Shown: piece by piece, positions 58,962 through 64,000 of the stretch
Layout of the letters: each line of letters starts with the position of its first letter
How positions within the stretch are numbered: position 1 is the stretch's first letter
Assembly: GCA_019637615.1 (NCBI GenBank)
Contig: JAHBVJ010000014.1
Location: 124,001 to 188,000, forward strand
Reading direction: 5' to 3'
DNA from: Anaerolineae bacterium
GTDB lineage: Bacteria > Chloroflexota > Anaerolineae > Aggregatilineales > UBA2796
Length of the DNA stretch: 64,000 nt
Notes under the pieces: generated by a model
What the model saw: the letters and a program-made list of their open reading frames with translations, nothing else
Databases searched by the model: none
Told to the model about the DNA's origin: nothing
Made by a program: the position numbers and the translations under genes

Positions 58962-61871
58962 CTACGTGGTTTGCTTGGCGGGATACGCGGGCAGGATGAC
59001 TTGCTGGTTATTGATGGTCACATACCACGCGGGCACCCACCCGATCCCGAAGACTTCCAGCGCGATGTCCTTCTTGAGCGGCGAAATCTTGACTTCTTCC
59101 ACCGTCGAAGCCACCTTCGCCCACTTGTCGTTGACCTCACGCAGCGCATCGGCAAGTTGTTCCTGCGCGCGCTCGATCTGGTCTTCCAGATCGTACACGT
59201 TTTGTTCCGTCACCGAGGTGCGCTCGGCGGCTTGCTTCTTGTAGCGGCGGGCGCGGCTCATGCGCGAGAGCGTATAAGCGGTATGTCCCTTCAGCAGACC
59301 CATGACCGCTTCACCCGTCGTGTACAGGTCTTCGCGCTTGAGTTCGTCCAACACCTGCTTGCTGCCGTCGAGTTCGCGCTGCTCTTTGCGCAAACGATCT
59401 TCCAGCTTGACGATGGCGGCGTCGAACTTCTTGGTCGTGGCGTCGATCTCTTGATCGCGTTTTTCGCGGGCAAGCTGGCTAACGCGGATCAGGTAATCGC
59501 GACGGCTCTCGTTCGCCATACCATAGACATCTAGCGTCGAATTATAGAAGACGGTGACGGCGGCGCTGCGATAGACGTAATCGACCAGCTCGGTTTTGAG
59601 CGCGGTCATGCGCTTGGAGTCAGTCAAGCCAGCCGATGGCGTGCCATAGTAGGCCATCCCGAATGGTTCTTGCGAGATTTGCGCCGGGTCGATGGGCGTG
59701 GCCTGATAGTCGCTCCAACGGATGAAGCCCGCGCCTTCGACATTCGGTACGTGGAACGCCCACCGCTGATCGGTCTCGACTCCCGTTTTGCGATCAAGGT
59801 AGCGGACGACGGCTTGTGCCAGCAGCACCGGACGATAGAGCAACTGAGAGCCGCCGAATTTGGTGGCCTCGTAGCCCATGCGCTGTTCCCACTGGCGCAT
59901 GGCTTGCTGCACCGTGAAGCTGATGGGCAGATAGAACTGTGCGCGGCTGGCGGAGAGCACGGGTGGCTTTTCGCTGTAGCCATCAGGCAGGTCTGGCCCC
60001 TTTTGTGTGAGGCTGACGGTGCGTTCTGGCGTAGGCGGATTAATGCCCTGACTGAACGGCGCAGTGATCGGGGTCTGGTACAGCGACTCGAGGGCGGGCG
60101 AAGTCGAAGCTTCATCCGCTACGTCCGGCGGCAGCGGCACCGAATTGCCCGTCTGGTGAGGGAATTCCGGCAGCGGCGGGGGCGGCGTCGATGAACCCGG
60201 CAAACTACTTGGCGGCGGGGTTGCCGATCGCTGCGTCAACGGACGGAACAGCGATGGATTCAATCCCGTCTGCTCCGGACTGCTCGCAGGCGTGGCTGGC
60301 GTCCCCGGCAAAGTGCTTGGCGGCGGGGTGGCAGTGACGGTGCCCTGCGCCGCGACCTGCGCGGGCGGAGGCGTTGTCGGGTACAGCGTCGCGCCGTACG
60401 GCACGCTGGAAACGGCAGCGGGCATTGGTTCGACGTACAAGCCTTGCATCGCCTTCAAGCGTGGTTCCATCAACGTGCGGATTTGCTGACGGGTCAGCGG
60501 GCCACGTAGATAGCTCATCGTCCAGCGCGTATGGAACAGGTAGGGGCCAGAACCATCATGGACATTGTTCATCAAGAAAACGCGCGGGGCGAGGTTGCTC
60601 AAAAGCGTGTCGATGCTGGCGACATCCATGTTGCTGTCTGCCGTCGCTGCCGCTTGCAAGCCGCCGAGCACGCGCCGTTTGTCATTGTCCGTCTGCAACT
60701 TGCCGATGATCCATGTGCCCGCATTGGACAACCCTTTGTAGTCAAGGTCGCCGGGATTCTGCGTAGCGAGCACAATCCCAATCCCGAAGGCGCGGGCTTG
60801 CTTCAGCAGGCGCAGCAGCGGTTCCTTGGTCGGTGGGTTGTAGGGGGCGGGCGGGAAATGCCCGAACACTTCATCGAAATACAGGAGCGAACGCAAGCTG
60901 GTGGTACCGCTAAGGCTGCGCATCCACGCCAGCATGTTTTCGAGCAGCAGCGTGATGATGAAGGATCGCTCGGCTTCAGTCAGGTGTGCCATGTAGAAGA
61001 TCGACACCTTGGGGCGGCCTTCGGCGGTGTATAGCAGGCGCGGGATGTCCAGCGGTTCGCCGTTGATCCAACTCTGGAAGGACGGCGAAGCGATGATGTT
61101 GTTGAGTTCCATCGCCAGCTTGAAGCGGTCTTTTTCGGGGAAAAAGGTGTTGACATCAAATACGCCGAGTTTGGCGAAAGGCGGCTTCTGCACCTGAATG
61201 ATGATGTCTTCCAGCGTCAGGTCGTGCCCGTTCTTCCACGCGTTTTCGAAGATATTGGAAACGAGGACATGCTCGCGATCTTTGACTGGCTCGACCTGCT
61301 TGCCGATGAGCGCCATCAATGCGGTCACGATGCCGCTGATGCGCTCGCGGTGAGCTTCCTCGTAACCAACCCAGCCTTCACGCGGGGCAGCCAGCGAGTG
61401 TAGGATGCTGACGGGCAACCCTGCATCCGATCCCGGTGTGTAGATATTGAACTGAGCCGCGTTTTTCATGGCGGCGATGCGCGGCGGCACGATGCTCCAA
61501 CTGGCGAGGCCGTCCCGCCACTGTTGGGCGATGTCGGAGGTGTATTCTTCCACGCTGAGACCAGCGCGGCGAGCATCTTCCACATTCACCCATGGCGCGA
61601 AGTCCTCCGGACGCAAGTTGGGGAAGGTGAGCAGCAGATTAGTAATGTCGCCCTTGGGATCGATGCAGATGGCGGGAATATTATCGAGCACCGCCTCTTC
61701 AAGGAGCGAGATACACATGCCGGTCTTACCGCTGCCCGTCATGCCGACCACGACCATGTGCGTCGTGAGATCGCGTGAGTCATAATACACTACTTCATCG
61801 TCGAGCCGCCGTGTTTCCGGATTGTAACGGCGACCCATATAGAACGTCGTTGGCGCTTCAATAAAAGGCAT
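58962..61871 (-). CDS. HerA/FtsK-type ATP-binding protein with coiled-coil C-terminus
   Basis: About 969 aa. The ATG at 61871 (MPFIEAPTTFYMGRRYN) has GAAGG 8 bases upstream. Walker A is GMTGSGKT (43-50), Walker B is LLYFDE (329-334), and a sensor-like 'LATQNPGDLDYKGLSNAGTWIIGKLQTDNDKRRVL' follows, the HerA/VirB4/DUF853 pattern of DNA-pumping ATPases. Residues about 485-640 are a low-complexity Pro/Thr/Ser linker. The C-terminal 330 residues start 'YLPISFTVQQAMRQWEQRMGY' and include a long coiled coil (about 785-930, 'LEDRLRKEQRELDGSKQVLDELKRE', 'LEDQIERAQEQLADALREV'). No nuclease gene (NurA) is adjacent. Role could be DNA translocation or a plasmid/phage defence ATPase; unresolved. Confidence 0.85.
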   Translation of the reverse strand: MPFIEAPTTFYMGRRYNPETRRLDDEVVYYDSRDLTTHMVVVGMTGSGKTGMCISLLEEAVLDNIPAICIDPKGDITNLLLTFPNLRPEDFAPWVNVEDARRAGLSVEEYTSDIAQQWRDGLASWSIVPPRIAAMKNAAQFNIYTPGSDAGLPVSILHSLAAPREGWVGYEEAHRERISGIVTALMALIGKQVEPVKDREHVLVSNIFENAWKNGHDLTLEDIIIQVQKPPFAKLGVFDVNTFFPEKDRFKLAMELNNIIASPSFQSWINGEPLDIPRLLYTAEGRPKVSIFYMAHLTEAERSFIITLLLENMLAWMRSLSGTTSLRSLLYFDEVFGHFPPAPYNPPTKEPLLRLLKQARAFGIGIVLATQNPGDLDYKGLSNAGTWIIGKLQTDNDKRRVLGGLQAAATADSNMDVASIDTLLSNLAPRVFLMNNVHDGSGPYLFHTRWTMSYLRGPLTRQQIRTLMEPRLKAMQGLYVEPMPAAVSSVPYGATLYPTTPPPAQVAAQGTVTATPPPSTLPGTPATPASSPEQTGLNPSLFRPLTQRSATPPPSSLPGSSTPPPPLPEFPHQTGNSVPLPPDVADEASTSPALESLYQTPITAPFSQGINPPTPERTVSLTQKGPDLPDGYSEKPPVLSASRAQFYLPISFTVQQAMRQWEQRMGYEATKFGGSQLLYRPVLLAQAVVRYLDRKTGVETDQRWAFHVPNVEGAGFIRWSDYQATPIDPAQISQEPFGMAYYGTPSAGLTDSKRMTALKTELVDYVYRSAAVTVFYNSTLDVYGMANESRRDYLIRVSQLAREKRDQEIDATTKKFDAAIVKLEDRLRKEQRELDGSKQVLDELKREDLYTTGEAVMGLLKGHTAYTLSRMSRARRYKKQAAERTSVTEQNVYDLEDQIERAQEQLADALREVNDKWAKVASTVEEVKISPLKKDIALEVFGIGWVPAWYVTINNQQVILPAYPAKQTT

Positions 61872-61929
61872 AGCTAGAACCTTCACATCCTACTTCACAT
61901 GAGGCTAGTGTAACATACTTAGAACACAT

Positions 61930-61958
61930 TTGCTGTGCAGATTGAAACGGGATATAAT
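61930..61958 (+). promoter_or_regulatory. Candidate promoter of the response regulator gene
   Basis: TTGCTG (61930-61935), 17-base spacer, TATAAT (61953-61958), perfect -10. It lies divergent from the HerA-like gene and gives a leader of about 230 bases. Confidence 0.6.
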
Positions 61959-62191
61959 ACATTCCTTCCCTCATCAACAGCATGAATTATAAGCCTGTGC
62001 AGAATTTCTACATAACACCTTCACAGTTTTTTGCGAGAATGATGGACAGGGATTGATTTTTGAGCGCATTTTTAAGGGAGTCTACTTCAGGGGTAATGCG
62101 GGAAACACCCTATTATTGGGGCAACTTGAGCTGGGGGGAAACGATGGGCGCTATAATTGATCCAATGATCGAAGATGGGGTAACGATCCGT

Positions 62192-62560
62192 ATGCAGTTA
62201 AAATCGATACTGCTAGTTGACGATGAAGCAACGCTGCTCGATCTCTTTAGCGTTGCCTTACGCCCTTTACCCAACCCGATTTTACGCGCTACGGGTGGTA
62301 TGGAAGCACTGACAATCCTCGACAAAGATCGCCCCAGCGTGGTTGTCCTCGATCTCGCGATGCCAGATGTAGATGGTATGCAAGTTCTGGAAAGCATCCG
62401 CAACAATCCCAAGCTGACGCATACCAAGGTTATCATTCTGACCGCCGTACCCGTCATGATTGATTATCAAGTGGTCAAGCTGGCGGATGAGGTGCTCACC
62501 AAGCCGATAGGGATGCACGCGCTGCGCCAAGCTGTCCAAGCGCACTTGGAGCCACAGTAA
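62192..62560 (+). CDS. Single-domain response regulator (CheY-like)
   Basis: About 122 aa, only a REC domain and no output domain. Acidic triad D10, D11, E12 ('ILLVDDEATLL'), phosphoacceptor D54 ('VVVLDLAMPDVDG'), T84 and K104 ('EVLTKPIG'). I place the start at 62192 (MQLKSILLVDDE) because it fits the domain; the in-frame ATG at 62144 has a G-rich ribosome site and is a real alternative, and the ORF extends to 62060. The Memo-family gene follows 13 bp later. Its partner kinase is not in the immediate neighbourhood, although two kinases lie at 40.6-47.7 kb. Confidence 0.88.
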   Translation: MQLKSILLVDDEATLLDLFSVALRPLPNPILRATGGMEALTILDKDRPSVVVLDLAMPDVDGMQVLESIRNNPKLTHTKVIILTAVPVMIDYQVVKLADEVLTKPIGMHALRQAVQAHLEPQ

Positions 62561-62573
62561 GTGAAGGGTGGCG

Positions 62574-63419
62574 ATGATGAGCCAGCCACAACAAGATATT
62601 CGACCATCCCCCATCACCGGAATGTGGTATCCGGGGAATGCTGCCAATTTACGCGCCGAGCTGGATCGCTTCCTGCAAAAAGCGAACCCGCTTACAAGGA
62701 CGGGCGATGTATTAGGGTTGCTGACGCCGCACGCGGGGCTGCGTTACAGTGGCGGCGTGGCGGCCTATGCGTTCAAGCAAATCGCGGATCAGCCGATTGA
62801 TACAGTAGTGGTGATTGGGCCGCTGCATCGCCCGATTCCCGGCATCACGAGCGCGGTAGTTTCGACCGCGCACACGGCATATGAGACACCGCTAGGCAAG
62901 GTGCCCGTTGATCGCGATATACTTGATCACTTGGCGGCGCGGCTGTCTTTAAGCTGCTGCCGCTGTGATCCGGAGCACTCGATTGAGATCGAACTGCCCT
63001 TCTTGCAGGTGGTACTGCCCGCCGGATTCACGTTGATTCCGTTGATGCTGCGCGATCAGTCGGCGGAAGGGTCGCGGGCGTTGGGCGTGGCGTTGATCGA
63101 GGTGCTAAAAGATCGGCACGTGCTGTTCGTGGCAAGTTCCGATCTTTCGCATTTTTATCCACAAGATGTTGCTGCGACACTTGATCATAAGATGCTGGAA
63201 GCCGTCGCGCAGATGGACGCCGAGCGTGTGATCCAACTGGATGAACGCGGCGAAGGGTTCGCGTGTGGGCGTGGCGCGATTGCGGCGACCATCCATGCCG
63301 TGCGCGCATTAGGTGCGACCCGCGCCGAGGTGCTGCACCACGCGACATCGGGCACGGTGAGCGGCGATTTTGCCCGCGTCGTCGGCTATGGGGCGGCGAG
63401 TTTCACGCGAACGCAGTAA
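62574..63419 (+). CDS. amrB: AmmeMemoRadiSam system protein B (Memo family)
   Basis: About 281 aa. It starts with 'RPSPITGMWYPGNAANLRAELDRFL', the characteristic opening of Memo/AmrB proteins. The dioxygenase-like core has 'GLLTPHAGLRYSGGVAAYAF', 'TVVVIGPLHRP', 'EHSIEIELPFLQVVLP', 'VLFVASSDLSHFYPQDVA' and 'CGRGAIAATIHAV', which hold the conserved His, Asp and Cys of the active-site-like pocket. AAGGG lies 5 bases before the ATG at 62574; the next ATG at 62577 is equally possible. The usual partners (AMMECR1 and a radical SAM enzyme) are not visible in the window. Biochemical role uncertain. Confidence 0.9.
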   Translation: MMSQPQQDIRPSPITGMWYPGNAANLRAELDRFLQKANPLTRTGDVLGLLTPHAGLRYSGGVAAYAFKQIADQPIDTVVVIGPLHRPIPGITSAVVSTAHTAYETPLGKVPVDRDILDHLAARLSLSCCRCDPEHSIEIELPFLQVVLPAGFTLIPLMLRDQSAEGSRALGVALIEVLKDRHVLFVASSDLSHFYPQDVAATLDHKMLEAVAQMDAERVIQLDERGEGFACGRGAIAATIHAVRALGATRAEVLHHATSGTVSGDFARVVGYGAASFTRTQ

Positions 63420-63452
63420 TGCATTAACCAACACTAAGATTCGACTGGACAT

Positions 63453-64000
63453 ATGGATACCAACATCGGATTGCTCATTTTCTCCGGGCTGTACGGAGTA
63501 TTTTTCTTTTGGCGGCTGTGGGGCAACGCGCGTAACGCTGACCTGAGCGAATGGAAACTGCCAACCATCATCTTCTTCGGCGTATTCGGGCTGGCGCTGC
63601 TGTTCGCGATGGACATTGCAGGCTATGTAGGCACCGCCGTCCTGCTGCTCATCGTGATCATCCCGACGCAAGGCACGCGGCTGACCAGCCGGCTCATCTT
63701 CAAGCAGCAGTACAGCTTGTTGCGGCGTGTAACGCTGTTCTTGCGCGTGCTGCACCCCGTCCCCTATTGGCGCGAGGAGAACCAGTTCTACACGGCGCTT
63801 GAATTGGCGCACGATGGACAGACCGATGAAGCCGTTGCGCTGCTTGACCAGATCAAGGAGTCGGGCACGGCGATGGCAACCTCCGCCGACCATTACCGCT
63901 ACCGCCTGAAATGGGAATGGCAAGCGCTGAAACAGCACCTTGAGTTCCAGATGGCGCGTGAGCCAGCCAAACGCAACGATCCATATTTCGCGCACATTTA
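63453..64000 (+). CDS. Membrane protein, N-terminal part (C-terminus beyond window)
   Basis: 182 codons are visible and stay open to the right edge. Two hydrophobic helices lie at about residues 7-20 ('LLIFSGLYGVFFFWRLW') and 37-68 ('LPTIIFFGVFGLALLFAMD' and 'GYVGTAVLLLIVIIP'). A soluble helical stretch follows ('FYTALELAHDGQTDEAVALLDQIKESG'), TPR-like in pattern. Such N-termini occur ahead of rhomboid protease domains in some bacteria, but the catalytic part is not in the window, so I do not assign a function. It begins 33 bp after the Memo gene and may be co-transcribed. Confidence 0.6.
   Translation, partial: MDTNIGLLIFSGLYGVFFFWRLWGNARNADLSEWKLPTIIFFGVFGLALLFAMDIAGYVGTAVLLLIVIIPTQGTRLTSRLIFKQQYSLLRRVTLFLRVLHPVPYWREENQFYTALELAHDGQTDEAVALLDQIKESGTAMATSADHYRYRLKWEWQALKQHLEFQMAREPAKRNDPYFAHI

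Noticed and set aside
62060..62191. 44-codon extension of the response regulator
   Set aside because: Residues before MQLKSILLVDDE show no domain; the start at 62144 remains possible but 62060 lacks a ribosome site.

Overview
The window looks like chromosomal DNA from a GC-rich, free-living, carbohydrate-degrading bacterium. The gene mix fits Chloroflexota (Anaerolineae-like): several sugar ABC transporter genes, secreted proteins with Thr-Pro linkers, a poly-HAMP hybrid kinase, an alpha-2-macroglobulin beside PBP1C, and many short dispersed intergenic repeats. This placement is inference from gene content; no rRNA or other marker gene is present. I saw no rRNA, tRNA, CRISPR array, transposase or prophage block.

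Layout. (1) 1-12.8 kb is a sugar-use locus built on two divergent, canonical promoters. Leftwards run an amidohydrolase, a SIS-domain sugar-phosphate protein, a solute-binding protein, two permeases, a second paralogous solute-binding protein and a second permease cut by the window edge. Rightwards run a DeoR-type regulator, a PfkB kinase, a Gfo/Idh/MocA oxidoreductase and a GH3 glycosidase. Together they could import an oligosaccharide, hydrolyse it, oxidise or phosphorylate the sugars, and control this through the DeoR protein. (2) 12.8-17.1 kb has a UvrA-like resistance ATPase with a long structured upstream region, convergent with a secreted DUF4038 glycosidase. (3) 17.6-23.9 kb is a small surface-polysaccharide cluster: two GT2 transferases, a GT39-like membrane transferase, a flippase and a secreted BNR-type protein. 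(4) 24-33.3 kb has a giant alpha-2-macroglobulin (2226 aa, intact CIEQ thioester site, SH3b insert) followed by PBP1C. (5) 33.5-40.4 kb has two membrane-anchored TPR proteins, a DUF2807 lipoprotein, a ketopantoate-reductase-like gene divergent from a TetR/methyltransferase pair, and a small basic protein.

(6) 40.6-47.7 kb is a signalling pair: a REC-histidine kinase and a roughly 1,945-residue poly-HAMP/GAF/HisKA/HATPase/3xREC hybrid kinase. The HAMP array is a 276-bp tandem repeat; one unit is 275 bp and breaks the reading frame. (7) 48-55.4 kb has an EcsC-like membrane protein, a stand-alone proofreading family-A DNA polymerase with an altered motif C, a secreted protein with five FG-GAP-like repeats, a small membrane protein and a methyltransferase. 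(8) 55.5-58.0 kb is a TetR-ABC exporter operon with a clear promoter and operator. (9) 59-64 kb has a HerA/FtsK-type ATPase, a single-domain response regulator, a Memo-family protein and the start of a membrane protein.

The most unusual signal is in the gaps. Three homologous ~120-bp non-coding elements (51.4, 58.3 and 58.5 kb) carry a repeated five-base word that changes coordinately between copies while spacing and complementarity are kept. Related GATC-word palindromes lie at 13.0, 51.7 and 58.8 kb, and degenerate heptamer arrays of the type AGSACTN lie next to several of them.
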